Assembly: GCA_021432635.1 (NCBI GenBank)
Contig: MU270103.1
Location: 168,893 to 232,892 of the forward strand
DNA: 64,000 bases
Direction of reading: 5' to 3'
Source: Thozetella sp. PMI_491
Lineage: Eukaryota; Ascomycota; Sordariomycetes; Chaetosphaeriales; Chaetosphaeriaceae
Below are positions 21,657 to 33,653 of this stretch, piece by piece. Position numbers and translations under genes: made by a program. Every line of letters begins with the position of its first letter. Position 1 is the first letter of the stretch. The notes under the pieces were generated by a model. It saw nothing but the letters and a program-made list of their open reading frames with translations. It was not told the DNA's origin and searched no databases.

Positions 21657-24065
21657 TACGGAACAACCCGGACGTCATTCTCACGGCCGTGGTGATCCAG
21701 TGCCGCGGATCCTCCCCTCGTTTCCCCCCTTCCGTCTGCATTGGCCGGCACTTTGAAGCTCTAGAGCGCCTCCAGTGCCGGACGAGCCAGACTTGGCGCC
21801 GGGATACCCGTCTTTTTGCGAATCTTTTCTTATCTTGTTTGTGGTTTCCCCATCGTGTGCTCCGTGGCTTGCCCTTGCCTGCGGGCGATTCGTCCGCGGT
21901 CCCGTCCTACCCCCCTTTTTGCTCTCCGTACGGGCCATGTTCCTCCACAGGGTTCGGTGATCATTGGTGATGGATTTTGCAGCCAAACTCTGCTGGGCCG
22001 CGGCCATTGGCTGCGGCCTCCCGGTGGGCTAGACATGGCTCGCATGGGCCCGCCCAGGCGAGGGAACCAGTATGGAAGCAGGAATTTCTGGCCACTGCAA
22101 GGCACGCTGCGGGGAGGGTCGTCCGACAGGCCAGTCATGATGAGCGGCTGGGATCAGGACGATTTGCGCCAGGGTCTCCCCTGGGCGCGTCCTGCACTGG
22201 TGAATAGGTGCTCGGGTGGGACTGGCTTGTTTCAGGTTCCCGCCACGGCTTCTGGCCCCGATCGTCTACTATCTAAGTACTATGGTACTTCACTTACGTA
22301 CGCGGGTCCGGGCCCTGGCGCTGGCTTGGCTTGGCTGGCTCGTGGCTCACTGTCTCCTGGACTGCGCAGCTGCGCGTCAGCCACTCAGGACCACGCACTA
22401 CGACGTTTTTCCACGGCAGGGGGACCTCGTGGAGGGTTGACCCCAAAATCGGCGCGACGAACGCCGCTCGAGTGCCGCTGCGTAGCGCCACTTTTGGGGT
22501 GAGCTCAGTCGAGACTCGGGAGAGAGGGAAAAAAAAACCAATAATCAAATGCAGGTCCCTTCCGGGCTGCCCCCCAAAATAAACGAAGGGAGGAGATCAA
22601 GAAGCACCGCGCCCTCGGTGTGCGTATCTCTTCTCAGAGGCCAACCGGGCAGCCACCCCCCCCCCCCCCCCGGCGCTGGTGGGAGATCACCAACATCCTG
22701 GGCTGCTACGTAATGAACGCAGCCAGCACTGCGTGCAAGGCGGAAAATAATTGTGCCCTCTGACGATAGCGTCAGTGCATGCATGCAGGCCATGGGACGG
22801 TCCTCCCCAAGGCGTACGTATGTACTTCGTAGAGAGACCCTGCTCATGGGCCCAATCCAGCGTGCTCTGATGTTGACGGGTCCCCCCAGAGATGGGACGG
22901 AGTCGTCAGCTGGTGGGCGGCGGCGATCCACCGCCCAAACCGTCCCATCTGGGCAAGAAGGACCAGAGAAAACAGAGGCGCGCAAGCAACTGTCAGAGGG
23001 CAAGACATGGACCGCGCCAGAATCGGGCGCGCGGCCCCTAGCCTGTCAAGATAGCGGGCAAGGGATGGGTCGAGAGGAGAGCACCTCTGAGGCCCTTTGG
23101 GTGTGGTCTTGTTTAGTTTTGCCAGAGATAGATGGAGCAAGGGTGGGCCTTGTCCAGTGGTCCAGCAGAAGGCAGCGGGTACGCAGGCTTCACCCGCCGA
23201 GGCAGGAGGGGGGGAGGTACATGGGCCCCCCCTGGACAGGTTCGAGCAGGTACGTGGGTACTTGGGCTTGATCCTGTACGTACCGTACCTGCCCACCCAA
23301 GCCCACCCCCCCCAGCAATCACCACATACTACCTCTCTGTACAGTACCCGCAGAATGGAAAACCAATATCTCTATCCGGGACCGCCCCTCCCTCAATCTG
23401 CCTTCCGCGCCCGACCTCATCGACTTCCTCCCTCCGTGTTTCTCTTTTTCTATTCTGCTTCCCGGAGGGCCTTGCTTTCTTGGAACAACCGGCTCCGTGT
23501 ACTGAAGGGCTGCTCTCGCTCCCTCTCGAAGCCGCTTCCGGTCCTTTTTTTTTCTTTTTCTATTCTTCGGTCCGCCTTTCCAGGCCTGCCTATTGTCGTC
23601 CCAATTTCCTTCCTTTTAGGAGCCCAGTCACGACAACCAGCAACACTACCAAAAAGTCGCATTGACTTCAACAGCACACACTGCCATCTCTGGCCTTATT
23701 TTTACTCTGCCTCCCCTGAGAAACAAAACAACCCATTTGAAAGGAGATCGACTGAAGGCTCCTTCGCCCCTTTTTCTTTCCCAATTTGTGGCAGGCAACG
23801 TCTAGAAACCACACTCGCTCTTTGCAGCAGCTCCTTTATCCCTAGCTGGACTCGAGGAACTGGGAGACCGCTGTGCAACATTCACTTCTAACCGCTCTCA
23901 ACAACAACAAATTGAGCAGCTGTAGCACAATCCATGATTTGGATTTGAAACCAACAGGACGAGTAGACAAGGAACAAACAAAAAAAAAAGACAGACACTC
24001 GCAGACTCGACTCAGGGTATCCTTTCGGGAATAGCATCGACTAGAACGCAAGAGTCTAGCCTACC

Positions 24066-25945
24066 ATGGCAGACCAAGGAGGTTCGACCGGAGGAGCGGC
24101 CAAGAACTCGACGGGGGCAGCAGCAGGTGCGACGGCAGGCGGGGAGACGACGCAGGTAGCGGGAGCTGCCACCATCTTCACCAGCGCCGCCACGGCCAAC
24201 GAGCTCCTTCCCGAATATCTGCTCATCGTTCTGGGATCCATATCTGCCGCCTTGCTAGTATGGCGAATCACGACCATTATCATCAAGTATGTCCGCACCG
24301 TGGCAGGCCTGAACAACGAGACGCAGAGGTACTTCGCCGAGCCGTCTGAGAAGGTGTCGTGGTTTAAGCGCAACATTCAGTACTCGCCCATCTTCAGCAA
24401 GCGGCACAACCGCGAGTTCCAGCTTAGCTCCGCCATCAACATGGGAACTCTCCCGACGAGGCTGCAGCTGGCCTTCCTCATCGGCTACTTCGCTACCAAC
24501 GTGGTCTTTTGCGTCATCGCCATCGACTTCTCGGCCAAGTTCGCGACCGTCGCCAGCGTCCTCAGGAACCGGACCGGCGTCCTGGCCACCATCAACATGA
24601 TCCCGCTGTTCCTCATGGCGGGTCGGAACAACCCGCTGATCAAGCTTCTGGGCATGTCGTTCGACACCTTCAACCTCCTGCACCGGTGGTTCGGTCGCAT
24701 CGTGGTTCTGGAAGCACTCGCTCACACGCTGGCCTTCCTTGCCGGCAACGCGTCGACCAATGGCTGGGCTGCGGCCTTCAATACCGCCGTCACCGTCCCC
24801 TACATGATGTACGGCTTCATCGTAAGTATTGCCCATCTCCGTCCTGTGACTTATCACTGCAGTTTGGCTCACCCTTCCTCTAGGCCGTTTGTGCCATGGT
24901 GGCCATCTCCATCCAGGCGTCCAGCGCCATCCGGCACGCCTTCTACGAGACGTTCAAGGTTCTGCACATTGCTCTCGCGGTGCTTTCCGTTGTCGGGCTG
25001 TATTACCACCTGAACCTCAAGCACCTCCCCCAGCTCGTGTACATGTACCCTGTCATTGTGCTCTGGATCTTTGACCGCGCCGCCCGCCTGATCCGTTTGG
25101 GCTGGCACAACGTGGGCGCTGGCGGCACCAAGACGCTTGTCGAGGCCCTTCCTGGTGGCGCCTGCCGCGTAACCGTGACGATGGCGCGCCCCTGGAACTT
25201 CAAGCCGGGCCAGCATGCCTACTTGTACATGCCATCGGTCAGCTACTGGCAGTCTCACCCCTTCTCCGTCGCGTGGAGCGAGGCCGCCGAGTCTCTCGAG
25301 GGTGAAAAGCTCCCCATGGACCGCCAGGATGTCCTCGCCATGCGCAAGACCAGCATGTCCTTCATCATCCGCGGCCGAACGGGCTTCACCGGTGCCCTGT
25401 ACAACAAGGCGGCCGCCTGTGTGGACGGCAAGATGATGACGCGCTGCTTCGTCGAGGGTCCCTACGGCGGCATGCACATGATGCACTCGTACGGCACCGT
25501 GATGCTGTTCGCCGGCGGTGTCGGCATCACCCAGGCCGTCCCACATGTACGCGACCTCGTTGTCTCCTATAGCAACGGCACAGCGGCGACGCGCAAGGTG
25601 GTGCTCGTCTGGATTATCCAGAGCCCCGAGCATCTCGAGTGGATCCGCCCCTGGATGACCGAGATTCTGGCCATGGAGAAGCGCCGTGAGGTACTCCGGA
25701 TCCTGCTCTTCGTCTCGCGGCCTCGCTCAACCAAGGAGATCCACTCGCCGAGCGCTACCGTGCAGATGTTCCCCGGCCGCCCCAACATCGATACCCTGCT
25801 GGGCATCGAGATGGAGAACCAGGTTGGTGCCCTCGGTGTCTCGGTGTGCGGTCCCGGAGCACTCAGCGATGAAGTCCGGAGAGCGGTCAGGAACCGACAG
25901 TATCAAGGAAGTATCTCGTTCGTAGAGGAGGCCTTCAGCTGGTGA
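24066..25945 (+). CDS. ferric reductase-like transmembrane oxidoreductase (FRE family)
   Basis: Two exons (24066-24821 and 24884-25945; 62-nt phase-0 intron) encode 605 residues. A Gly/Ala/Thr-rich N-terminus of about 45 residues leads into several membrane helices. Four haem-ligand histidines are in place with the family's 13-residue spacings: H206/H220 and H280/H294. The cytoplasmic half has an FAD-binding part with HPFS at residues 377-380 and an NAD(P)H-binding part with GPYGG (444-448), GGVGIT (463-468) and CGPG (574-577). Such enzymes move electrons from NADPH through FAD and two haems across the plasma membrane to reduce ferric or cupric ions. I see no clear cleavable signal peptide, and no oxidase/permease partner gene lies next door, so pairing with a high-affinity iron uptake complex is not shown. 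NADPH oxidases share the fold but differ in N-terminus and length. Confidence 0.92.
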
Positions 25946-28114
25946 AAGCAATGCCTCCTCGACGAATTCATGGGTTCCTTGTAGAGGGAGTGAAATCCCT
26001 CTTGGTCTCCCGACTCTCACCCAGACTTACCTTCGCTTCTTTCGGCTCTGAGAGTGATCAGGTTTAACAGTGGATATATGTGATTTTTGGGCGTGTACAT
26101 AACGGTTCCTTTCTGCATCTCATCATTTGCGCGACCGACAGCGCCGCCACCTATGTGCTCGACCTTGCCTCGCGGCAGATACGAGGAGAACGATATTTGT
26201 TGTACATGCATCCTTTCTTTTTCTTGCGTGTTTTTTTTTCATCCCCTTTCCTCGGCAAACACCGAGCGTGAGTTGGGCCAAAGGGTACGGGTAAATGTTA
26301 GAGAAAGGGGAACTGGCAAATGCCTAGAGCTCCACAGAGATATGGATAGGATGAGGTTCAGCGGTCACAAATCTGGCCTCGCCGATACGAACGAAATAGC
26401 GAAAGTCTTTGTGTGCAATATCCAGTGCCAGACCAGCGTGACTGCAGAAAAAGTGATCCTGTTCGAAGGCTGGGCAGTCGGCGCCCTTTTGTACGTGGTC
26501 GGACCTCTGGGGATTCCCATGCAGTTAGTCCTGGTTGGTGGCTCGGTTCGTGTGTTGGCTGTTACACTGCCAGTGGGTTGTGTTGGGTGTTGTCTCCCAG
26601 ACCTTGGCCCCCGTTTCAGCCCTTGTCGAATCTTGCAAGTGCCGGCCGATTCGGCCTCACAAAGGCTGCGATCGCCGCGGGGAGTCGGGGACAGGGCCTA
26701 GAATCCGCTAGCCAGCGGGTTTGGGACTACCTTCTTTGTCGCCGTAGCGGCCCAAAAAAAACCTTCCCCCCTCCCCCGAATCCGCCTTTCCCCAGGGGCC
26801 ACAGAGGGGCCAGAGGGGGGTGGAGGAGCACGGGACTGGGAGAAGCCGTCGGCGGGTCGTCTTCTCCCAGCTAAGACAAGTCGCAGAATGTCTTGGGTCG
26901 GGCCCCCAGCTGGACGCGCTGCTCGCTGCCGTCATGAGACACCTGCCTGCGCGGCTTGCGGGTGCTCCCAGTCGATCAGCCAGCTGCTTGTTTGCTACAT
27001 CCGGGATTCGCACGCCCTCCCTCCTCCCTCCACCTTGCCTTCGCAGGGGAGGGCCGCGAGGGCATCGCGTGTGATCCTTTCGACGCCGCCCCGTGTTGGC
27101 TGCTGATGCCAACGGGCCTGCAGCCAACAAAGTCCAACATGAGCTGGCCTGACCCCAGCTGGGAGGAGCGCTTCAATATGGGTGCCGCTTCGTCGTGCTG
27201 CGGGATATGACGGGACGTGCATGCTACTACAGCTTCCTCTACCTAGCCTTTTGGGCTGTCCCGGGCGGGTGTGTGCACTACTTTCGGCTGAGCGCCAACG
27301 AAGGGCTGAGAAGAGCAGGGCAAGATGCAGTCAATTACGATGCCGCTCCTTTGCTCCTCGCAGGGCGCTGGTGCTGGCGGCATGCCTCGAGTTCCCAGAG
27401 ATCCGGCTGCTCTCGAGGTGGCGTTGAGGTACGGGGTTTGTACATAGGCTGCTATACCGAAAGCCACCTTCAGTGCATCACTAGCTCCTCGATACTACCT
27501 GTAACCTGCCTCCGTCGGCTGGCTTTAGGTAGTCTTGGTAGTCCGGGGAGGGCTAGCCCAGGACAATGGTGACATCGGCTTCTGCTCCGCTGCATTCGCC
27601 TTTCCCCCCTCCTGTCCTTCCTTACCCCCCCACCTTGGCCGGATGGGCTGGTGACCACCCGTTCTCTTCCCCACCTCCATCTCTATCTCTCTAGCCTGGT
27701 CCTTCCGTGATAAGTAAGATTCGGGGGGGGGATGAGAGGCACGCCTCATCGCAAAGCCCGCGTCTTCTCCATTAACCTCGTCCGCTCCCCCAATTTTTTT
27801 TTTATTGTTTCCTTTGTAGGCTGCCAACTCACCTTTGGCTCTGTCTTGCCCCGGCAACTCATTGTCCGCGCATCGCCTTTGACGCAGTGACCCTTGGACG
27901 GCCCCTTCATATCCTTATCGATAACCCCACCAAAGAAGGGAGCTCTGCGTCATCTGACCACTAGCGAGGCTAGCAGACACCGGGTGGCAACCGTCCCCCC
28001 AGGCAGGCCGAGCATAACCTCGCAACCACCCGGACCGGCGCCCCCAAACTTCTGCAGGAACTAAGACGGAAAAGCACACGAGGGAGCCAGGCCGACAGAG
28101 ACGACGCCGCAGCC
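25946..28114. other. intergenic region, no gene seen
   Basis: This holds the 3' end of the ferric reductase gene and the pyrimidine-rich upstream region of the Yippee-like gene. Open frames are short and compositionally biased. No repeat of note was found beyond short C and T runs. Confidence 0.55.
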
Positions 28115-28666
28115 ATGGGTCTCGCGTACAACACCTACCTCAACAGCAGCAAGATCTACGGGTGCAAGAACTGCAAGGCGCACCTGTCGAACCACGATGA
28201 TATCATTAGCAGGGTAAGTTGCTCGCCGGATCACCCGTTTCCCGATCACAGCCACCCCGACATATTTGCCTCACGCTTCTCCCTGCCCACGCCCACGCCC
28301 ACGCCCACAAGGCTCTGTCGCTTTCTAAACTACCCCCCATATCTCTCCTGCTATTGCGTTGCCCGTCGTCTCTCGCAGAACACCCGGCTCGAGTGGGAAA
28401 TTGGCTGACCGGACCCCCGCCCCTTGGCTTAGAACTTCCGCGGCCAGCACGGCAAGGCTTATCTGTTCAACACGGTAGTCAACGTCGACACGGGCGAGCC
28501 GAGCGAGCGCAACATGACAACGGGGCGTCACATCGTGCGGGACATCATGTGCCGGCAGTGCAAAGAGACGGTTGGCTGGAAGTACGACAAGGCATTCGAG
28601 GCGACCGAGAAGTACAAGGAGGGCAAATTCATCCTCGAGGCCGAACTCCTCTGCAATGTCAGCTAG
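28115..28666 (+). CDS. Yippee-like zinc-binding protein
   Basis: Two exons (28115-28213 and 28433-28666) encode 110 residues, the usual size of the family. The zinc ligands C17-x2-C20 and C73-x2-C76 are 52 residues apart, exactly the Yippee spacing. The highly conserved blocks NFRGQHGKAYLF, ERNMTTGRHIVRDI and CKETVGWKYDKA are all present. The domain binds zinc in a fold related to the MSS4/cereblon beta-tent; the yeast member Moh1 and Yippee proteins in general lack a settled biochemical role, though some belong to GID/CTLH-type ubiquitin ligases. The 219-nt intron is the longest in the window and contains a short (GCCCAC)n run. The gene stands alone, with the SLC35F6-like gene convergent to it. 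Confidence 0.95.
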
Positions 28667-29434
28667 TCCCTCGCGTACCTACGCTCATACGGCAGACCTT
28701 TCCCCGGCTAGCGTCGCACTGGTCTTCACCTCGTCGCCAGGCTTGATTCGTACGGCATCGAGCAGCCTTCCACGTTGCACGGGGGCGGGGGGCTACGGCG
28801 GGAGAAGGGGGGAGGTGCGAGGGATGTTACTTCAGGACGGCACCATGGCGCTTTTTTTTATGTAGCTTTTACATCGGATCAGGAAGGCATATTTTGGAGA
28901 TGGAGTTTTGGGATCTGATGCTCTGCAACCGAAGAGGATTACGGGAGGAAGTCTTCAGGAGTTCCGGACAGGTCAGGGCACGGTATGGTCACAACAGATC
29001 TGTTGCTGGGCCCAGAGAGATAGCATCGTAAGGTAGTCCTCTGCCCACCACTTTTACAGACGCATCAAATATTTTTACAGCCTGACAAGATGTTGCGTGG
29101 AGTGCCCGGGTTAGCCATTTGGTGGTGCTTCTGCCCATACGGAATAGAGAAGGAGGGAGGGGGGGAGAGCATGTGTTGCACAGTGAAAGCGCATAGCTAG
29201 TTTCCTCGTAGAGAGGTACTAGACATGATAACATGGTCAGCGCTTACGCAACACTTGAATCACTGTATCCTATTGGCCTATGATGCTACTAAACTGAATC
29301 ACTATATTGAAAATATCCCTCCCCAAACCGAGACACCCGGGTTACACCATGCCCAACCTTCTAAGCCAAGGAACACGAACACCTGTAAACCCTAAAGAAA
29401 GAAGCCAAGCCTCGGTACGTGCAAATGTTACAGC
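28667..29434. other. convergent 3' intergenic region
   Basis: This lies between the stops of the Yippee-like gene (+) and the transporter gene (-). No coding potential is seen. Confidence 0.6.
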
Positions 29435-30799
29435 TCAGTTGTGCTCGATAGGGTCCTCCGGCAGCAGCTCCTCCACCTCCTTGACCTTGAGGAACTCAAA
29501 GGGAGGCTGGACAATGCCGTTGAAGACAAAAGTGAAGTAGACGAGCAGGGTGAAACCAACGACCTGCAGCCACTTGAACGTCTCCCATCCGAGACCGAGG
29601 GATACAAGCCAGATGAACAGGGTTCGGCAGGTATCGATCGTAGAACGTGCCGTGGCGCTGACGGACCTCGTGACCGAGATGCCGAAGAAATTGAAACCCC
29701 TAGGCGAGGAATTAGCAAACAAGACTGGTACCACGAGAATTAAAAGGATATACTAACCCGATGCTGATCATGATCAGAATGCTGGAGATAAAGACGGGTT
29801 TGTATTCCCAGAATTGTCTCCAGCCCTCGACCAGGTCGAACGGCCCGAGGTGACCTGCCTCAGTCCGGCCGACCACAAGGTGGAGCACCACCATGGCGAT
29901 GAAGGTGACGGCAAATCCAAACACGCCCTCCCATCCTACAACTCGGATGGGTTCGATGGCGTAGCGCTCCAAGAGGTGCTCTTCAAGCACGAACTGGGTT
30001 GCTGTGAAGATCTGGGCGCCAGCGATCATGAGCACGCCGAGAATAACACGGGCGGCATCGCCGCTCATCTCATTCTCAGTTGACGACGGCGTCTTCTTGT
30101 CGGGCTGGATCGCGCCCGCTAGCCCGACGACGGCCACACCGAGGACAACTCCAAAGAGTGAGGCCCAGTGGAAGAGGTGCAGTTTCCTGCGGAGGAACAC
30201 GACGCTGAAAAGCCCGACGAACAAAACGAGGGCTCCGCGCGTCATCTGGTAGATGGATGGAACCACTAGCAGTAGGCCGATGTTCATGAGGGTGGTGCCG
30301 AGCAGGTCACATGTGGACGGGAGAGCGAGGAGGCAGACCTTCCATCCCTTCAGCTCCGGGTTCTCTGACTTGGACTGGCCGGTGAGCGCCGTCCTGGAGT
30401 GAATGCTAGCGGCATCGTCGGCGGGAGCATCATCGCTCGTGTTAACCGGCTGGTAGGCAACCGTGGCGGAGGACGACTTAAGGACGTAGCGTTTGAAGAG
30501 AGTGATGACGCCGAGGACGGCGAAGCAGCCCATCTCGCCGATGAACATTTGCGCGGTCTGGATCACGGGCTGCTCAAAGTGCTGGCGCCTCTTCGGATCG
30601 GGATCGTCGCAGTTACGCACGCATTGGTTATCCTGGAGAAGCACGGGTAGTTAGCCTTTGTGCTGCTGTCGGATTATCCGGAGGCTGGGCCTTAGCTTAC
30701 CTGGTACTTGGTCAAGAGGGTATTGCAGACGCCCGTCAGCAGCATCATGGCCACTAGGAACGGGATCGCCGCATTCGCAGGTATCCTTGTGTTCGCCAT
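29435..30799 (-). CDS. DMT-superfamily transporter, SLC35F6-like
   Basis: Three exons on the minus strand (30799-30701, 30632-29758, 29699-29435) encode 412 residues. The N-terminal helix begins MANTRIPANAAIPF and contains LLTGVCNTLLTKYQ, a pattern of the SLC35F/DUF6 drug/metabolite transporter group. About ten hydrophobic helices follow, including TLMNIGLLLVVPSIYQM-type and LGVLMIAGAQIF-type segments, and the C-terminus is acidic (KVKEVEELLPEDP). A soluble Ser/Asp-rich loop sits near residues 90-130. Human SLC35F6 is reported in lysosomal and mitochondrial membranes; the substrate is unknown and I do not assign one. The intron after codon 33 is phase 0 and the last is phase 2, both with good borders. 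Downstream of SEN15 on the same strand, it has its own promoter region. Confidence 0.9.
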
Positions 30800-31373
30800 C
30801 TTGCGCGATTGTGATGAGGTCGAGGTGTGGTTGTCCGATGAAGGCGTCGAAGGAGAGAGGGAGGGCGAGTATCCGAGGCCAGGCAGGCGGGTCTCGTGAC
30901 GATTGGCCAGGCGGCCACGGAAGGAGTGAAAAAGACTCCTGGTCAAAGGAAAGACGGGTACGGAAGAAAAGGAAAGAAGGAAAAATGCCTAATGGGAGAG
31001 GGCTTCGCTTCGCGGCCTCACGATTACCAATATCTCTGGGGTCGAACTGGCGTCTTTGTTGCCGGTTAACCTAATTGAAGAGGGGAGGCCGAAACGGCAT
31101 TGTCGTAGTAGATACAGCAGCCGAGCGTGAGGCCCCGCCACACCCTGGGTCCCATGGCTGTTACCGCGTGAGTCAAAGTGTGGCTGGTGGCCTTGGTGGC
31201 CTTCGCTGGTGGCCTTGGCAAGCCACACTCTCATGAATGGCTGGCGACAAAAGCTTCATCACAAGGTCCTATGTTGATTCAAGGCGATGCAGACAACTGG
31301 CAATGCATAAGAAGCGCATGCCAGCGAGGAAGCTGAGGGCATAAGAGGCACTGCCGGCTCGGTCCCACCAAAC
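30800..31373. other. intergenic region between SEN15 and transporter gene
   Basis: This is the 3' end of SEN15 and the promoter of the SLC35F6-like gene, both on the minus strand. It contains an inverted GGCCTC/GAGGCC pair about 77 bp apart (near 31012-31088) with a B-box-like GTTCGACCC between; spacing rules out a tRNA. A short GTGGCCTTG repeat is near 31188-31215. Confidence 0.5.
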
Positions 31374-31856
31374 TTAATTCTGTCGTGGCTTTACGATGCC
31401 GTCGTGCATCAAGTAGTAGACGATGGTTGAGTCATCCTGGACGGTCGCGAGGAGCACCCTCTTTCCTCGTTTAGGGCCCCTCCATTGCTTCCACCGCGCC
31501 TCCTGCTCGTGGCTCTCCTCTGCTACTTTTGTGGTCGACGACTCCGGCGGAACGGCTTCCAGACCGTCGAAGACAGCGGCGAAACGCTGGACCGTCCACT
31601 TCTCCGAGAGATGGAGGGGCAGGACCCATTCGAGCTCCGGCGGCTGGGGCATCGGCTCGTCCCTGTTCTTCTCGGCCTTGATGATCTCAATCTGCTCGTC
31701 TGGGTGGATGTACAGACGCCGCGGCGGGAGGCCGAAGATGACGTCCCGGGGCAGGTTCGGGGTCGAGTGGACTTGGAGCTCTGTCCAGTCGTGCTGGAAC
31801 TCGAGGTTCTCGAGAACCAGCTTAGTAAGATTACGAGTCTCCTCAGTCGGAGCCAT
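31374..31856 (-). CDS. SEN15: tRNA-splicing endonuclease subunit Sen15
   Basis: A single exon encodes 160 residues. It matches the fungal Sen15 type: an N-terminal helix, then HDWTELQVHS, a loop with LPRDVIFGLPPRRLYIHPDEQ, the WVLPLHLSEKWTVQRFAAVFDGL segment, and a C-terminal strand pair with KRVLLATVQDDSTIVYYLMHDG. Sen15 is a non-catalytic subunit that pairs with Sen34 in the four-subunit endonuclease that removes introns from pre-tRNAs. In fungi the complex sits on the mitochondrial surface. The length is normal and the start is the first ATG. It is divergent from the DUF2985 gene, with about 1 kb between starts. Confidence 0.92.
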   Translation of the reverse strand: MAPTEETRNLTKLVLENLEFQHDWTELQVHSTPNLPRDVIFGLPPRRLYIHPDEQIEIIKAEKNRDEPMPQPPELEWVLPLHLSEKWTVQRFAAVFDGLEAVPPESSTTKVAEESHEQEARWKQWRGPKRGKRVLLATVQDDSTIVYYLMHDGIVKPRQN

Positions 31857-32884
31857 GGTGTGGAAGTCACTGTCGGCTTTCTTGCGATGGGCGCTCGGTT
31901 TTGCTAGATGCTCTTGAAAACATGAAATATGGACCCTGGCGTTGGTGCTGTACTCTGGAATCGCTCTTATCGATAAGGCTCAGCTACCTACAATACAACC
32001 CCTGTGTTTGTTAGCGTAGGAATCAAACAGCCACTGTCTTCGCATTGGCTATCATAGACCATAAGAAAAAGCGATTGGCCCAGGTGCAGGGAGCTTACAC
32101 GGCTAGCAGAGACCCAAAAGGGAGAGAAAATAACCAAAAAGGCCAATACCAAGCCAAAAGGACGATTTACTGGCTCACAAACCTTCATGCCTAACTATCC
32201 TCTGTCTCGTATCAAGCTAACAATAATACAGGGGGGGGCCTAGAGCATGCCTTGCGTAGGTATCGAAAGTACGAATTACTAGTATTCCGGCATCCACACA
32301 GCCCTACGGCCGACGTTTGCGGCCCGCGCTCTGTGCCCGGAAGCTCGAATCGACACACCAGACCCTGGCGCCAAGGTGCCAAGTCCCGGAAACTGTGAGC
32401 TTTCTCATGAGCTACCCTGCTGCTTATCTCTGTCCCCTGGCTGCTTGTCGGCTTGAGGCCAAACGTGACCCCTTCACTTACACGCTTTCGCGGTATTGAC
32501 AAGGACCGCGTGTGTCATAGTGGCCAGTCCCAAGGTACCATCTTAAAGCCCTCCCGAGAAGCGCAATCTTAGAGGTTCTCGAGCCGTTGGGTTTGAACAT
32601 CGCTGAGGCCATGAGCCAACGCAAGTCCTCACTATATGTGGTTAGGGGCTCTGTGTAGTTCCCGTCTAAGCCTTCTCGAGTTGCGAAGACACGGCTTGGC
32701 CTGCAGCCTACCAAAAGGATTGAGATGCAGTGGTCCTTTTACTAGTATTGTGGATTTGTGAAAGCATATATTATCCTCTGTCACGCAATCTCTCCTATCC
32801 TCAACTTCCGGCCTTTTGTCCCCTGATCGCTATTTGTCCCTTCCGCATCATCTCTGTACGACCAATCTCCTCTACACTGCCACA
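31857..32884. other. divergent intergenic region, SEN15 and DUF2985 gene
   Basis: Two oppositely oriented starts face away from this 1-kb region, so it must carry both promoters. A 7-G run lies near 32232. No gene, RNA gene or repeat is recognised. Confidence 0.55.
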
Positions 32885-33601
32885 ATGGAATCCAGGTACA
32901 AACAAATATGGAAGTATGCAGTACTCACCTTCTGGGTGGTATACGGCCTAAATATCGTTGCCTGGGGCGGCATGCTCTTCCTTCTGCTCGTCAACGCTGC
33001 GCCGGCCATGTGCTACCCGACCTGCGACGACATCAACTCGCCGCGACGTGTTTGGGTCGAGATCGACGCGCAGATCCTGACAGGCCTGTTCTGCGTTACG
33101 GCCTTTGGCTTCGCCCCATGGAGGATCCGGGATCTGTACTACCTGCTGGAGTATCGGCTCCTCGGGAGAGTGCATAGACTGCAGGCCCTTGCAGACATCC
33201 ACGGAAGCTGGACCCGCCTCCCGAAATCTCAGAAATTCCCGTTGCTGGCCGACGGGTCTCTGGCGGATGCGTCCTCCGAGCTAGTGCAGGTTCAGCCGAG
33301 TAAGCTAGAGGGGGCTTCGCCTACCAAGCTGTGGAAGCTCGACCTGGTGGTATGGCTGATAGTTTCCAACACGCTCTTCCAGGTCGCGCTCTGTGGCACC
33401 ATGTGGGGGATGGACCGTTTCAGTCGCCCTAGCTGGGTGACGGGATTCCTAGTGGTAAGCATCTCCGTCGTCGCCTGGAACTGTCTGAGCTAATCTATCT
33501 CACAGGCCGGGGGTTGTCTCGTGGCCATGTTTGGAGGTCTGATAATGTGGCTAGAAGGGAGGAGGGTTAAGAAGGAAGAGAAAGCAGGGTCAGAACCATG
33601 A
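32885..33601 (+). CDS. DUF2985 family integral membrane protein
   Basis: Two exons (32885-33454, 33506-33601; 51-nt intron) encode 221 residues. A first membrane helix (about residues 13-38) is followed by a short extracytoplasmic segment with C43YPTC47, then IDAQILTGLFCVTAFGFAPW and RDLYYLLEYR, which are hallmarks of DUF2985. A polar loop leads to two further helices (about 157-177 and 188-205) and a basic end. The family is common in filamentous fungi and has no assigned function. An in-frame TTG upstream at 32816 is not a likely start; the ATG at 32885 has the good context CACAATGG. The 3' end lies only 52 bp from the stop of the convergent alcohol dehydrogenase gene. Confidence 0.88.
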
Positions 33602-33653
33602 TGCGTTGGTACAAGCACTTTTAAGTTTTGGGTGCGCAAATGAACTATATACA

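Larger units (their letters stand above)
18506..24065. other. 5.5-kb gene desert upstream of ferric reductase gene
   Basis: Both strands carry many short overlapping frames, none with a recognisable domain or a convincing splice partner. The stretch holds a tandem CCCCTCTTCCCC tract (about 20178-20216), a GA-rich tract (21590-21656), a direct repeat ACAGGGTTT (about 21171-21190) and a 16-C run (22656-22671). Its last 500 bases are pyrimidine-rich and look like a long leader of the ferric reductase gene. GATA cores occur near 23049 and 23120 but do not match the full siderophore-repressor consensus. Confidence 0.5.

Noticed and set aside
23049-23124. Two AGATAG GATA cores upstream of the ferric reductase gene as siderophore-repressor sites
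   Set aside because: They lack the full ATCWGATAA consensus and lie about 1 kb upstream; GATA cores are expected by chance.
31012-31088. GGCCTC...GAGGCC inverted pair around a B-box-like GTTCGACCC, looking like a tRNA
   Set aside because: The distance from D-loop-like to T-loop-like parts is too short and no T-stem or anticodon stem forms.
32816-32884. Upstream in-frame extension of the DUF2985 protein from a TTG codon
   Set aside because: TTG is not a credible start here, and the ATG at 32885 has a good context and begins the first conserved membrane region.
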